From NCBI RefSeq assembly GCF_002198735.1, contig NZ_MWLO01000139.1, positions 1 to 64,000 of the forward strand: 64,000 nt of DNA. Reading direction: 5' to 3'. The translations under genes and the position numbers were made by a program. This document shows, piece by piece, positions 20,017-30,929 of the stretch. How positions within the stretch are numbered: position 1 is the stretch's first letter; each line of letters opens with the position of its first letter. The notes beneath the pieces are model-generated. The model saw only the letters and a list, made by a program, of their open reading frames with translations, had not been told where the DNA came from and did not search any database. The DNA comes from Ideonella sp. A 288. Lineage in GTDB: Bacteria; Pseudomonadota; Gammaproteobacteria; Burkholderiales; Burkholderiaceae_C.

Positions 20017-21003
20017 ATGAACAAGCGCCACTTCTGCACCCGCATCGCCGCCGGCCTGGGCCTGCTGGCCGCGACCCTGGCGCCCGCCCAGGCCCAACCC
20101 ACCGACTGGCCGAACAAGCCGGTGCGCTGGGTGGTGCCCTTTCCGCCCGGCGGCGCGATGGACGCCATCGCACGCATCCTGGGCGAAAGGGTCGGCAAGG
20201 CCCTCGGCCAGACCTTCGTCATCGAGAACCGGCCGGGCGCCGGCGGCAACATCGGTGCCTCCTCGGTGGCCAAGTCGCCGGCCGACGGCTACACGATCAT
20301 GATCACCTCGATCGGCATGGCCACCAACCTTCCGCTCTACGGCAAGCTGCCCTACGACCCGGTGAAGGACTTCGCCCCGGTCAGCCTGCTCGCCGTGGTG
20401 CCCAACGTGCTGGTCGTCAACGCCGCGCAGTCGAAGGCGCGCTCGGTGCAGGACGTGATCGCCGGCGCGCGTCAGTCGCCCGGCAAGGTGACCTACGCGT
20501 CGGCCGGCAACGGCACCTCGATCCACCTCGCCGGCGAGGTCTTCACGTCGATGACCCAGACCGACCTGCTGCACGTGCCCTACAAGGGCAGCGGCCCGGC
20601 AGTGGCCGACCTGCTGGGCGGCCAGGTCGACAGCATGTTCGACAGCGTCACCTCGGCCAAGCCGCACGTCGTCTCGGGCAAGCTGCGAGCGCTGGCGGTG
20701 ACCACCGCGAAGCGCTCACGCGCGCTGCCCGACGTGCCGACGCTGGCCGAGGCCGGCGTGCCGGGCTACGACGTTTCGCCCTGGTTTGCCGTCTTCGCGC
20801 CCGCGGGCACGCCGCGGCCCGTCATCGACAAGCTGAACGCTGCGCTGATGGACGCTATGAAGCAGCCAGACGTCGTCACCCGGCTCGATGCCATCGGCGT
20901 GGAACCCGTGGGCTCCACGCCCGAGGCGCTGGCCGCCCACCTGGCCAGCGAATCGGCACGTTGGACAAAGTTGATTGCCGAACGCGGCATCAAGATGGAC
21001 TGA
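20017..21003 (+). CDS. Bug/TctC-family periplasmic solute receptor
   Basis: 328 residues with a GGAGACA site. The signal peptide (AAGLGLLAATLAPAQAQ) precedes the family landmarks WPNKPVRWVVPFPPGGAMD, VIENRPGAGGNIGA and PADGYTIMITS. These bind carboxylates or aromatic acids for tripartite transporters, or act as extracytoplasmic sensors. No TctA/TctB membrane genes are nearby, so it either serves a transporter elsewhere or has a sensing role. Its place between catC and pcaI suggests an aromatic acid or pathway intermediate as ligand. Confidence 0.88.
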   Translation: MNKRHFCTRIAAGLGLLAATLAPAQAQPTDWPNKPVRWVVPFPPGGAMDAIARILGERVGKALGQTFVIENRPGAGGNIGASSVAKSPADGYTIMITSIGMATNLPLYGKLPYDPVKDFAPVSLLAVVPNVLVVNAAQSKARSVQDVIAGARQSPGKVTYASAGNGTSIHLAGEVFTSMTQTDLLHVPYKGSGPAVADLLGGQVDSMFDSVTSAKPHVVSGKLRALAVTTAKRSRALPDVPTLAEAGVPGYDVSPWFAVFAPAGTPRPVIDKLNAALMDAMKQPDVVTRLDAIGVEPVGSTPEALAAHLASESARWTKLIAERGIKMD

Positions 21004-21046
21004 AGCGCGCCAGCGGCACGCAACAACTTTTGAAAGCGAGAACCCC

Positions 21047-21763
21047 GTGATAGACAAGATCGCAGCCTCCGTCGCCGAGGCGCTGGCCGGCACGGCCGAC
21101 GGCGCCACGGTGCTGATTGGCGGCTTCGGTACCGCCGGCATCCCGAACGAACTGATCGACGGCCTCATCGAGCAGGGCGCACGCGAACTCACGGTGGTCA
21201 ACAACAACGCAGGCAACGGCGACAGCGGCCTGGCCGCGCTGCTGGCCGCCGGCCGCGTGCGCAAGATCGTCTGCAGCTTCCCGCGTCAGGCCGATTCGCA
21301 TGTCTTCGACGCGCTCTACCGTAGCGGCAGGATCGAGCTGGAACTGGTGCCGCAGGGCAACCTGGCCGAGCGCCTGCGCGCCGCAGGGGCTGGCATCGGC
21401 GCCTTCTTCACGCCCACCGGCTACGGCACTGAACTGGCAAGGAACGCCGATGGCAGCGCAAAGGAAACGCGCGTCATCAACGGCCGGCCGTATGTGTTGG
21501 AGTTTCCGATCCACGGCGACCTGGCGCTGGTCAAGGCCGAGCGCGGCGACCGCTGGGGCAACCTGGTCTACCGCAAGGCCGCGCGCAACTTCGGCCCTGT
21601 GATGGCCACCGCCGCGAAGCGCACCGTGGCCACGGTGCACGAGGTGGTGGAACTCGGCACGCTCGACCCCGAGCACATCGTCACGCCGGGCATCCACGTC
21701 AGCCACGTCGTGTGCATCGATCGAGTGGCCACACAGGCCGGCGGCTTCAAGGTGGCAGCATGA
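21047..21763 (+). CDS. pcaI: 3-oxoadipate CoA-transferase subunit A
   Basis: 238 residues from a GTG at 21047 (VIDKIAASVAEAL), with GAAAGCGAG upstream. The glycine-rich CoA-binding start VLIGGFGTAGIPNELIDGL and the core VNNNAGNGDSGLAALLAAG are typical of alpha subunits of class I CoA-transferases. It transfers CoA from succinyl-CoA to 3-oxoadipate together with PcaJ. Its stop overlaps the pcaJ start as ATGA. Confidence 0.93.
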   Translation: MIDKIAASVAEALAGTADGATVLIGGFGTAGIPNELIDGLIEQGARELTVVNNNAGNGDSGLAALLAAGRVRKIVCSFPRQADSHVFDALYRSGRIELELVPQGNLAERLRAAGAGIGAFFTPTGYGTELARNADGSAKETRVINGRPYVLEFPIHGDLALVKAERGDRWGNLVYRKAARNFGPVMATAAKRTVATVHEVVELGTLDPEHIVTPGIHVSHVVCIDRVATQAGGFKVAA

Positions 21764-22407
21764 GCAAGAACTACCAACGCCGGACCAAGGACGGACTGGC
21801 GCGGCGCGTGGCGCAGGACATCTTCGACGGTGCCTGCGTCAACCTGGGCATCGGCATGCCGACGACGGTGGCCAACCACATCCCGTCCGGCATCGAGGTC
21901 GTGCTGCACAGCGAAAACGGCATCCTCGGCATGGGCCCCGCGCCCGCCCTGGGTGACGAGGACTACGACCTCATCAATGCGGGCAAGCAGCCCGTGACGT
22001 TACGCCCCGGCGGCGCCTACTTCCACCACGCCGACAGCTTCGGAATGATGCGCGGCGGCCACCTCGACATTTGCGTGCTCGGCGCCTTTCAGGTCTCAGC
22101 CACCGGTGACCTGGCCAACTGGAGCACCGGTGAGCCCGGCAGCATCCCGGCCGTGGGCGGCGCGATGGACCTGGCCATCGGTGCCAAGCAGACCTGGGTC
22201 ATGATGGACCTGCTGACCCGCGAGGGCGCCAGCAAGGTGCTGCGCACCTGCACCTATCCGCTGACCGGCCTGGCCTGCGTCAAGCGCATCTACGGCGACC
22301 TGGCCACGCTGGCCTGCACGCCGCAGGGCCTGCAGCTCATCGACAAGGTCGAGGGACTGAGCCACGACGAACTCGAACACCTGCTCGGGCTGCCCATCCA
22401 CCCCTGA
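21760..22407 (+). CDS. pcaJ: 3-oxoadipate CoA-transferase subunit B
   Basis: 215 residues. The catalytic glutamate lies in HSENGILGMGP, and GIGMPTTVANHIP begins the core fold. The glycine-rich GGAYFHHADSFGMMRGGH is also typical of beta subunits. Four-base overlap with pcaI secures equal synthesis. Confidence 0.93.
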   Translation: MSKNYQRRTKDGLARRVAQDIFDGACVNLGIGMPTTVANHIPSGIEVVLHSENGILGMGPAPALGDEDYDLINAGKQPVTLRPGGAYFHHADSFGMMRGGHLDICVLGAFQVSATGDLANWSTGEPGSIPAVGGAMDLAIGAKQTWVMMDLLTREGASKVLRTCTYPLTGLACVKRIYGDLATLACTPQGLQLIDKVEGLSHDELEHLLGLPIHP

Positions 22408-22425
22408 CGCACCGAAAAGACTCCC

Positions 22426-23628
<1,203 letters not shown>

Positions 23629-23639
23629 AGGGGAAGGAC

Positions 23640-24473
23640 ATGAACGCTGTGACCGGACTCACGACCAGCGCACCGCGCCTGCGCTACGACGTCCAGGGCC
23701 CGCGTGAGCGCTCACGTGAGGGCGGCCCAGCGCACCACACCTTCGTGCTGGCACACGCACTGGGTTGCGACCTGACGATGTGGGACGCATTGGCCCACCA
23801 TCTGGCTGAACACGGCCGGGTGGTGCGCTACGACCAGCGGGGCCACGGCGGCAGCGAGGCACCGGCCGGGCCGTACACCATGGCCGAACTGGCTGACGAC
23901 GCGGCGTGGTTGATCGAAGAGCTGGCTCTGGGACCGGTGGTCTGGGTCGGCCTGTCGATGGGCGGCATGATCGGCCAGGAACTGGCACTGCGCCATCCGG
24001 ACCACGTGCGGGCTTTGGTGCTGGCCAACACCACGTCGGGCTATCCGGCGGAAGCGCAGGCCGGCTGGTCGCAACGCATCGCCGGCATCGCACAGGGCGG
24101 GCTGGAAGCCATCGTCGACGGCGCGCTGCTACGCTGGTTCCATGCCGGCTTCCACGCCCGGCAACCGCAGACCATTGCGCATTGGCGCGCCCGTGTGCTG
24201 GGTTGCGATGCAGCGGGCTACATCGCCTGTTGCCAGGCGATCGCCGGGGTTGATACCACGGCCCGGCTGCCCGGCATCGCGGTGCAGGTGCTGGTGATCG
24301 CGGGCGCGATGGACCAGGGCACGCCGCCCGAGATGGCTCGTGTCATTGCGCAAGGCATCCCGGGTGCGCGCCTGGTGGTACTGCCCGAGGCCTCGCACCT
24401 GAGCGTGCTGGAGCAGCCGCTGGCCTTCAGCAGCGCGGTCGACGACTGGCTGCAGCAGGCCTTGCCCGCCTGA
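23640..24473 (+). CDS. pcaD: 3-oxoadipate enol-lactonase
   Basis: 277 residues from the ATG at 23640, with a GGGAAGG site. This is an alpha/beta-hydrolase that opens 3-oxoadipate enol-lactone. The oxyanion/start region LAHALGCDLTMWDALAHHL, strand YDQRGHGGSEAP, nucleophile serine in GLSMGGMIGQ, aspartate in AGAMDQGTPP and histidine in PEASHLSVLE are visible. It is slightly longer than usual at the N-terminus. Confidence 0.9.
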   Translation: MNAVTGLTTSAPRLRYDVQGPRERSREGGPAHHTFVLAHALGCDLTMWDALAHHLAEHGRVVRYDQRGHGGSEAPAGPYTMAELADDAAWLIEELALGPVVWVGLSMGGMIGQELALRHPDHVRALVLANTTSGYPAEAQAGWSQRIAGIAQGGLEAIVDGALLRWFHAGFHARQPQTIAHWRARVLGCDAAGYIACCQAIAGVDTTARLPGIAVQVLVIAGAMDQGTPPEMARVIAQGIPGARLVVLPEASHLSVLEQPLAFSSAVDDWLQQALPA

Positions 24474-24547
24474 GCGCGGCCCGCGCCTGCCGCCCTGCAC
24501 GCCGGCGTCGTGCGGGCGCTCCCGTTTCACACCTTCCGCTCGACACC

Positions 24548-25765
24548 ATGCTCCGACGCGACTGGTCCGTTTCTGCCATCACGGCCGGCTTCCTGGCCGT
24601 GCTGATCTCCTACGCCGGCCCGCTGCTGATCTTCTTCCAGGCCGCCCGTGCGGCAGGCGCCGGGCCGGAGCTGATGGCCTCCTGGGTCTGGGCCATCTCG
24701 ATGGGCGCAGCCGTCTCCGGCATCGCATTGAGCTGGTGGTTCAAGGTCCCTGTCATCACCGCCTGGTCGGCACCGGGCACGGCGTTGCTGATCACGCTGT
24801 TTCCGGCGTTGTCGCTGCAGGAGGCCGTGGGGGCGTACATCACCGCTGCGGCCTTGATCCTGATCGTCGGCCTCAGCGGCAGCTTCGATGGGTTGATGCG
24901 GCGGATTCCCCGAGGGATCTGTGCTGGGATGATGGCCGGCATTCTGTTCCAGTTCGGGGCCCGGGCCTTCAAGGCGGTGGAGGCGATGCCGCTGCCAGCG
25001 CTGTGCATGGTGGCCGGCTACCTGGTAGCGCGCCGCTTCTGGCCGCGCTACCACCTGCTGGTGGTGCTGGCCCTGGGCCTGGCCCTGGCCGCAGCCGTGG
25101 GAGGTGTCGACTGGAGCAGCCTGCGCCTGGAGGTCACCAGACCCGTGTTCACCGCGCCCACGTGGAGCTGGGCCTCGACGCTGAGCCTGGCTGTTCCGCT
25201 GGCCGTGGTCAGCCTGGCCGGACAGTTCCTGCCCGGCATGGCCATCCTGCGTGGCGCGGGCTACACCACGCCGGCCCGGCCGGTGCTGGTGGCCACAGGT
25301 GTGGCGTCTCTCTGCACGGCGCCGTTTGGCGGCATCACCACCGTGCTGGCAGCCATCACCGCGGCCTTGTGCACGGGGCAAGACGCGCACGAAGACCCAG
25401 ACCGACGCTACGTGGCAGGCATCGCCAACGGCTTGTTCTACCTGGTCGGGGGCTGCCTGGCGGGCACCATCATCGGCGTCTTCACAGTGCTGCCCGCGCC
25501 TTTCGTGGCCGTGCTGGCCGGGCTGGCGCTGATCGGTGCGATCACGGCCAACGTGCAGAGCGCCGCCAGCGACCCCGAGCACCGTGAAGCGGCGATGGTC
25601 ACCTTTCTCGTCACCGCCTGCGGCATGAGCCTGTGGGGCCTGGGCGCTGCGTTCTGGGGCGTGGTGATCGGCGGCTGCGCGTATGCCGTTCTTGGCTGGC
25701 AGCGACCGAGTGCAACCGCAGCGCCGGCGCCGACACGGCCGTCCACGTCGTCACCCGGTCGCTAG
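24548..25765 (+). CDS. benE: benzoate/H+ symporter BenE
   Basis: 405 residues with about twelve hydrophobic segments. The stretch WSAPGTALLITLF and the later GGITTVLAAITAALCTGQDA are typical of BenE proteins. The gene lies 74 nt past pcaD and is convergent with the next LysR gene; the two stop codons overlap (CTAG at 25762-25765). It probably imports benzoate, alongside the unrelated BenK-type carrier encoded downstream. Confidence 0.9.
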   Translation: MLRRDWSVSAITAGFLAVLISYAGPLLIFFQAARAAGAGPELMASWVWAISMGAAVSGIALSWWFKVPVITAWSAPGTALLITLFPALSLQEAVGAYITAAALILIVGLSGSFDGLMRRIPRGICAGMMAGILFQFGARAFKAVEAMPLPALCMVAGYLVARRFWPRYHLLVVLALGLALAAAVGGVDWSSLRLEVTRPVFTAPTWSWASTLSLAVPLAVVSLAGQFLPGMAILRGAGYTTPARPVLVATGVASLCTAPFGGITTVLAAITAALCTGQDAHEDPDRRYVAGIANGLFYLVGGCLAGTIIGVFTVLPAPFVAVLAGLALIGAITANVQSAASDPEHREAAMVTFLVTACGMSLWGLGAAFWGVVIGGCAYAVLGWQRPSATAAPAPTRPSTSSPGR

Positions 25766-26706
25766 ACCGGCTTGTCCACTGCCGCCGCGCGCGCTGCTTC
25801 GGCGCGCTGGCGTGCCTCGGCCTGTTCCTGGTAGATGCGATCGATGAGCACGCGCAGCGTTGTGATGTCTTCGTTCTTGTCGTGCAGGCGCGTGCTCATG
25901 ATGATCGGTGACACCGCCTGCGGGTCGCTGAGCGCTCGGTAGACCACTTCGTCGGGACGCAGTCGGCTCACGCCTTCGGGCACCACGCAGATGCCCATGC
26001 CCGCGGCCACCAGCCCCAGCGCGGTCTGGATTTCCTGCACCTCGTGCACGGCTGCGGGTTGCAGCCCTTGGTCACGGAACAGCGACAAGACCTGATCGGC
26101 GTAGCTGGGCCGCGGCTTTCTCGGGTAAATCAGAATGTCTTGACTCTCGAGCGCAGCCAAAAGCAAAGGTTTGCCCGGGATTGCGAGAGCATGCTCCAAA
26201 GGTATCGCCGCCACCAGGCGTTCCTCGCGCAGCACCTCGCGCTTGATGCTCGCGTCGTCGAGCCGTATGCGTCCGAACCCGACGTCGATGCGTCCGCTCT
26301 TCAGAGCCTCGATCTGATCCAGCGTCCCCATCTCGTCCAGGGCAATCTCGACCTGAGGTAGGGCCGCGCGGAACAAGCGCACCAGGCGCGGCAAGGCGCC
26401 GTACATCGTCGACGCCACAAAGCCGATCACCAGCCGGCGCTCCATGCGCGCCACGCGCCGCGTCGCGCGCGTGGCCTGCGCCGCCTGTTCCAGCAGCCGC
26501 GTGGCGTGGCTGTAGAAGAAGCGGCCGGGCTCGGTCAGCTTCAGCGGCCTCGAACCGCGCTCGAACAGCGGCGTGCCCAGCTCCTCTTCCAGGTCCTGGA
26601 TCTGCCGGCTCAGCGGCGGCTGCGAGACGTGCAGCCGCTCCGCCGCGCGGGTGAAGCTCTGCTCGTCGGCAACCGCCACGAAGTAGCGCAGGTGACGCAA
26701 TTCCAT
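25762..26706 (-). CDS. LysR-type regulator (BenM/CatM-like)
   Basis: 314 residues starting MELRHLRYFVAVADE. The helix-turn-helix (FTRAAERLHVSQPPLSRQIQ) and ligand domain (RRLVIGFVASTMYGALPRLVR; IDVGFGRIRLDD) resemble BenM/CatM, which respond to benzoate and muconate. It is divergent from catA-benABCDK, which it presumably activates. An alanine/arginine-rich tail of about 25 residues is extra. The effector is inferred from position. Confidence 0.87.
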   Translation of the reverse strand: MELRHLRYFVAVADEQSFTRAAERLHVSQPPLSRQIQDLEEELGTPLFERGSRPLKLTEPGRFFYSHATRLLEQAAQATRATRRVARMERRLVIGFVASTMYGALPRLVRLFRAALPQVEIALDEMGTLDQIEALKSGRIDVGFGRIRLDDASIKREVLREERLVAAIPLEHALAIPGKPLLLAALESQDILIYPRKPRPSYADQVLSLFRDQGLQPAAVHEVQEIQTALGLVAAGMGICVVPEGVSRLRPDEVVYRALSDPQAVSPIIMSTRLHDKNEDITTLRVLIDRIYQEQAEARQRAEAARAAAVDKPV

Positions 26707-26744
26707 TGCATGCCTTTTGGGTATCGAAACAGTCTAAAAGCGTC

Positions 26745-26774
26745 TTGGACTTGAGGCAAACGGATTCCTACCAT
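26745..26774 (+). promoter_or_regulatory. candidate catA promoter
   Basis: TTGGAC (26745-26750) and TACCAT (26769-26774) are 18 bp apart in the 143-bp gap between the LysR gene and catA. The elements are imperfect, as expected for an activator-dependent promoter. No clean LysR palindrome was found beside it. Confidence 0.4.
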
Positions 26775-26849
26775 CCGTTCCATTCCAAGCGCACGGCCAG
26801 CGCCCCAACGGCCCAACCCTGACCTACACCCCCCCAGAGGAGACACCCC

Positions 26850-27764
26850 ATGGACACCAAGACCATCGACCAGTTGCTGGACCGCTTCGAGAAGACCGGC
26901 GTCGTCGGCGAAGGCAACGCCCGCGTCAAGCTTGTCGCTAACCGCCTGGTGCGCGACCTGATGATCGCCATCGAGGACCTGGACATCACGCCCGAGGAGT
27001 TCTGGTCCGGCCTGAACTACTTCGCCGAAGCCGGCCGCAACGGCGAGCTGGGCCTGATCGCGCCGGGCATCGGCCTGGAGCACTTCCTGGACCTGCGCAT
27101 GGACGAGGCCGAAGCCCGTGCCGGCCTGAAGGGCGGCACGCCGCGCACCATCGAAGGCCCGCTGTACGTGGCGGGCGCCCCGGTGGCGCAAGGCGAAGCG
27201 CGCCTGGACGACGGCCAGACCGCCGGCGAGGCGGTGGTGATGCAGGGCGTGGTGCGCGGCATCGACGGCCAGCCCGTCGCCAACGCCCAGGTCGAGGTGT
27301 GGCATGCCAATGACAAGGGCAACTACTCGTACTTCGACCCGACCCAGAGCGCCTTCAACCTGCGCCGCACCATCGTCACCGATGCGCAGGGCCGCTACAA
27401 GTTCCGCAGCGTGATGCCGGTGGGCTACAGCTGCCCTCCGGGCGGCTCCACCGACCGCCTGCTGCAGCAACTCGGCCGCCACGGCCATCGCCCGGCGCAC
27501 ATCCACTTCTTCGTGTCGGCCCCCGGCCACCGCAAGCTGACCACGCAGATCAACATCGAGAACGACCCGCACCTGTGGGACGACTTCGCTTTCGGCACGC
27601 GTGAAGGCCTGGTGCCCAAGGTCTACACCAACAACGACCGTGCCGCGATGCAGGCCATGAACGTCGACAAGCCGTTCTACGAGATCCAGTTCGACTTCAC
27701 GCTGCACGCCGAACAGGCCAGCGCGCCGGCCACGGACTTCGCCCGTCCCCGCGCTGCGGCGTGA
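26850..27764 (+). CDS. catA: catechol 1,2-dioxygenase
   Basis: 304 residues with a GAGGAG site. This is an intradiol ring-cleaving, non-haem Fe(III) enzyme turning catechol into cis,cis-muconate. Iron ligands are tyrosine 159 (GNYSYFDPT), tyrosine 193 (PVGYSCP), and histidines 217 and 219 (HRPAHIHFF). The N-terminal helical dimer domain (RVKLVANRLVRDLMIAIEDL) is complete. First gene of the ben operon segment. Confidence 0.96.
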   Translation: MDTKTIDQLLDRFEKTGVVGEGNARVKLVANRLVRDLMIAIEDLDITPEEFWSGLNYFAEAGRNGELGLIAPGIGLEHFLDLRMDEAEARAGLKGGTPRTIEGPLYVAGAPVAQGEARLDDGQTAGEAVVMQGVVRGIDGQPVANAQVEVWHANDKGNYSYFDPTQSAFNLRRTIVTDAQGRYKFRSVMPVGYSCPPGGSTDRLLQQLGRHGHRPAHIHFFVSAPGHRKLTTQINIENDPHLWDDFAFGTREGLVPKVYTNNDRAAMQAMNVDKPFYEIQFDFTLHAEQASAPATDFARPRAAA

Positions 27765-27817
27765 TGCACTGAGGCCCCAGGCGCCAGGGCTCCTGGACGG
27801 CGTCACGCCCTGACCTC

Positions 27818-27838
27818 GGCGCCGCCCAGCGCGGCGCC
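27818..27838. other. GC-rich stem-loop between catA and benA
   Basis: GGCGCCGC (27818-27825) and GCGGCGCC (27831-27838) pair perfectly around a 5-nt loop. There is no U-tract, so it is not a normal terminator. It could be an RNA stability or processing element separating catA from benABCD. Confidence 0.4.
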
Positions 27839-27938
27839 GGTCCCCCACAGGCACGTTCTCCCCCCGGCATGCGTTCGTGCCCGGGTCGGGCGAAGCCTTA
27901 CCCCGAATCAGCCCGCACGACCGGGCATGGAGACAAGC

Positions 27939-29354
27939 ATGAGCACTTCCGCATCCCTCGAAGGCGTCAAGCAGCGCCTGGCCGGCATGCTGGTGGAGGA
28001 CGCCGACCGGCACCTCTACCGGCTGCATCGCAGCGCCTTCACCGACGAGGCCTTGTTCGACCTGGAGATGAAGCACATCTTCGAAGGCAACTGGATCTAC
28101 CTGGCCCACGAGAGCCAGATCCCGAACGCCAACGACTACCTGACGACCCAGATCGGCCGCCAGCCCATCGTCATCACCCGCAACAAGGCGGGCGAGCTCA
28201 ACGCCATCATCAATGCCTGCTCACACCGCGGCGCCACGCTGTGCCGCCACAAGAAGGGCAACAAGACCAGCTTTACCTGCACCTTCCACGGCTGGACCTT
28301 CAACAACTCCGGCAAGCTGCTCAAGGTAAAGGACGCCAACGGCGCCGGCTACCCCGACACCTTCAACAAGGACGGCAGCCACGACCTGAAGAAGGTCGCC
28401 CGCTTCGAGAGCTACCGCGGCTTCCTGTTCGGCAGCCTGAACCCCGATGTGCTGCCGCTGACCGAATTCCTGGGCGAGTCGACCAAGATCATCGACATGA
28501 TCGTGGACCAGTCGCCCGAGGGGCTGGAGGTGTTGCGCGGCTCGTCCACCTACACCTTCGACGGCAACTGGAAGCTGCAGGCCGAGAACGGCGCCGACGG
28601 CTACCACGTCAGCTCGGTGCACTGGAACTACGCGGCCACCACCAACCAGCGCAAGCAGGCCGCGGCGGGCGACAGCATCAAGGCAATGGACGCCGGCAGC
28701 TGGGCCAAGCAGGGCGGCGGCTTCTACTCCTTCGAGCACGGCCACATGCTGCTGTGGACGAAGTGGGCCAACCCGGAAGACCGGCCGGCCTACCCGATCC
28801 GCGAACAGCTCGCGGCGCAGTTCGGCCAGGCCCGGGCCGACTGGATGATCGGCCACTCGCGCAACCTGTGCCTGTACCCGAACGTCTACCTGATGGACCA
28901 GTTCAGCTCGCAGATCCGCGTGCTGCGGCCGATCAGTGTCGACAAGACCGAAGTCACCATCTACTGCATTGCGCCCAAGGGCGAGGCGGCCGAGGCGCGT
29001 GCCCGGCGCATCCGCCAGTACGAGGACTTCTTCAATGCCACCGGCATGGCCACGCCCGACGACCTGGAGGAGTTTCGCGCCTGCCAGCAGGGCTACGCCG
29101 GCATCGCGCTGGAATGGAACGACATGTGCCGCGGCGCCACGCAGTGGGTGCCCGGCCCCGACGCCGCCGCCCAGGAGATCGGCTTGAACCCGACGCTGTC
29201 GGGCGTGAAGACCGAAGACGAGGGCCTCTACACCGTGCAGCACCGCTACTGGCTGGAGACGATGCAGCGCGCCGTCGCCAGCGAGGAAGCCCGCCAGGCC
29301 GCCGGAGTCGAGCACCCGGTGTGCGCCCACAGCCACGCCTGTGACCACGCCTGA
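27939..29354 (+). CDS. benA: benzoate 1,2-dioxygenase large subunit
   Basis: 471 residues from the ATG at 27939, chosen because GGAGACA lies 5 nt upstream; an ATG four codons earlier lacks such a site. The Rieske [2Fe-2S] ligands are cysteine 94, histidine 96, cysteine 114 and histidine 117. The mononuclear iron site includes histidines 223 and 228 in [10 protein letters not shown]. The enzyme forms the cis-diol of benzoate with BenB and BenC. It ends with an odd His/Cys-rich tail ([13 protein letters not shown]). Confidence 0.95.
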   Translation: MSTSASLEGVKQRLAGMLVEDADRHLYRLHRSAFTDEALFDLEMKHIFEGNWIYLAHESQIPNANDYLTTQIGRQPIVITRNKAGELNAIINACSHRGATLCRHKKGNKTSFTCTFHGWTFNNSGKLLKVKDANGAGYPDTFNKDGSHDLKKVARFESYRGFLFGSLNPDVLPLTEFLGESTKIIDMIVDQSPEGLEVLRGSSTYTFDGNWKLQAENGADGYHVSSVHWNYAATTNQRKQAAAGDSIKAMDAGSWAKQGGGFYSFEHGHMLLWTKWANPEDRPAYPIREQLAAQFGQARADWMIGHSRNLCLYPNVYLMDQFSSQIRVLRPISVDKTEVTIYCIAPKGEAAEARARRIRQYEDFFNATGMATPDDLEEFRACQQGYAGIALEWNDMCRGATQWVPGPDAAAQEIGLNPTLSGVKTEDEGLYTVQHRYWLETMQRAVASEEARQAAGVEHPVCAHSHACDHA

Positions 29355-29367
29355 AGGAGACGCCACC

Positions 29368-29853
29368 ATGATGACGATCGAACAAGTGCAGGCCTTCCTG
29401 TACCGCGAGGCCCGCCTGCTGGACGACCGCCAGTGGGATGAGTGGCTGGCCTGCTACCACCCGCAGGTGGATTTCTGGATGCCGTCGTGGGACGACGATG
29501 ACCAGCTGACCACCGACCCGCAGCGCGAGATCTCGTTGATCTACTACGCGAACAAGGGCGGGCTGGAAGACCGGGTGTTCCGCATCAAGACCGAGCGCTC
29601 GGCCGCAAGCATGCCCGAGCCGCGCACGGGCCACAACATCCACAACGTCGAGATCGTGTCGACGAAGGGCGAGCAGGTCGAACTGCGCTTCAACTGGCAC
29701 ACCCTGAGCTACCGCTACCAGACGGTGGACAGCTACTTCGGCACCAGCCACTACACGCTGGACCTGAGCAGCGGCCAGCCGCTCGTCCGGCGCAAGCACG
29801 TGGTGCTGAAGAACGACTACATCCACCACGTGCTGGACGTCTATCACATCTGA
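29368..29853 (+). CDS. benB: benzoate 1,2-dioxygenase small subunit
   Basis: 161 residues from the second ATG of a tandem pair region at 29368, with AGGAGA upstream. The NTF2-like beta subunit signature AFLYREARLLDDRQWDEWL and the C-terminal segment HVVLKNDYIHHVLDVYHI are typical. It structures the alpha3beta3 oxygenase. It follows benA by 13 nt. Confidence 0.94.
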   Translation: MMTIEQVQAFLYREARLLDDRQWDEWLACYHPQVDFWMPSWDDDDQLTTDPQREISLIYYANKGGLEDRVFRIKTERSAASMPEPRTGHNIHNVEIVSTKGEQVELRFNWHTLSYRYQTVDSYFGTSHYTLDLSSGQPLVRRKHVVLKNDYIHHVLDVYHI

Positions 29854-29911
29854 GCCTGCCGACGCCGGTGACCTGCAAGAGCAGGCGCCGGCCACGCCGA
29901 GGAGACAAGCC

Positions 29912-30919
29912 ATGCCCCACCAGATTGCCTTTCGCTTCGAGGACGGTGTCACCCGCTTCATCGAGGCCAACCCGACCGAGACGGTGGCCGATGCCGCCTA
30001 CCGCCAAGGCGTGAACATTCCGCTCGACTGCCGCGACGGTGCCTGTGGCACCTGCAAGTGCCTGGCCGAATCCGGCCCTTTCGAGATGGGCGAGTACATC
30101 GAGGACGCGCTGAGCGTTGACGAGGCCGCCCGCGGCTACGTGCTGACGTGCCAGATGCGCGCCAAGGGCAACTGCGTGGTGCAGGTGCCGGCATCCTCGT
30201 CGGTGTGCCGCACCCCGCAGGCGGCGGTGACTGCCGCCATCAGCGAGGTGCGCCAGCTTTCACCCAGCACACTTTCCTTGACGCTGAAGGACGCGTCGCT
30301 CGACAAGCTGGCCTTCCTGCCGGGTCAGTACGTGAACCTGCAGGTGCCGGGCACCGACCAGACGCGGGCCTACTCGTTCAGTTCGCTGGTGAAGGACGGC
30401 ACCGTGTCGTTCCTGATCCGCAACGTGCCGGGCGGCCTGATGAGTGGCTACCTCACCGGCGCCGCGAAACCCGGTGACCGCATGACGCTGACCGGCCCGC
30501 TGGGCACCTTCTACCTGCGCGGCATCCAGCGCCCGCTGCTGCTGCTGGCCGGCGGCACCGGCCTGGCGCCCTTCACGGCGATGCTGGAGAAGATCGCCAC
30601 CGAGGGCAGCGCGCACCCGCTGCACCTGATCTACGGTGTCACGCACGACGCAGACCTGGTGGAGATGGACCGGCTGGCCGAGTACGCCGAACGCATTCCG
30701 AATTTCAGCTACGCCGCCTGCGTGGCCAGCCCCGACAGCGCGTACCCGAACAAGGGCTACGTCACCCACCACATCACGCCAGCGCACCTGAACGACGGCG
30801 ACGTGGACGTCTACCTGTGCGGCCCGCCACCGATGGTGGAGGCGGTCAGCCAGTTCATCCGCGAATGCGGCGTCAAGCCGGCCAGCTTCCACCACGAGAA
30901 GTTCGCCGCCAGCGCCTGA
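29912..30919 (+). CDS. benC: benzoate 1,2-dioxygenase reductase
   Basis: 335 residues with a GGAGACA site. An N-terminal plant-type ferredoxin domain has cysteines in CRDGACGTCKC and in LTCQM. A flavin domain (RAYSFSS) and an NADH domain (GGTGLAPFTAMLEKIA; YLCGPPPMVEAV) follow. It passes electrons from NADH to the BenAB oxygenase. Confidence 0.95.
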   Translation: MPHQIAFRFEDGVTRFIEANPTETVADAAYRQGVNIPLDCRDGACGTCKCLAESGPFEMGEYIEDALSVDEAARGYVLTCQMRAKGNCVVQVPASSSVCRTPQAAVTAAISEVRQLSPSTLSLTLKDASLDKLAFLPGQYVNLQVPGTDQTRAYSFSSLVKDGTVSFLIRNVPGGLMSGYLTGAAKPGDRMTLTGPLGTFYLRGIQRPLLLLAGGTGLAPFTAMLEKIATEGSAHPLHLIYGVTHDADLVEMDRLAEYAERIPNFSYAACVASPDSAYPNKGYVTHHITPAHLNDGDVDVYLCGPPPMVEAVSQFIRECGVKPASFHHEKFAASA

Positions 30920-30929
30920 GGAACCAGCC

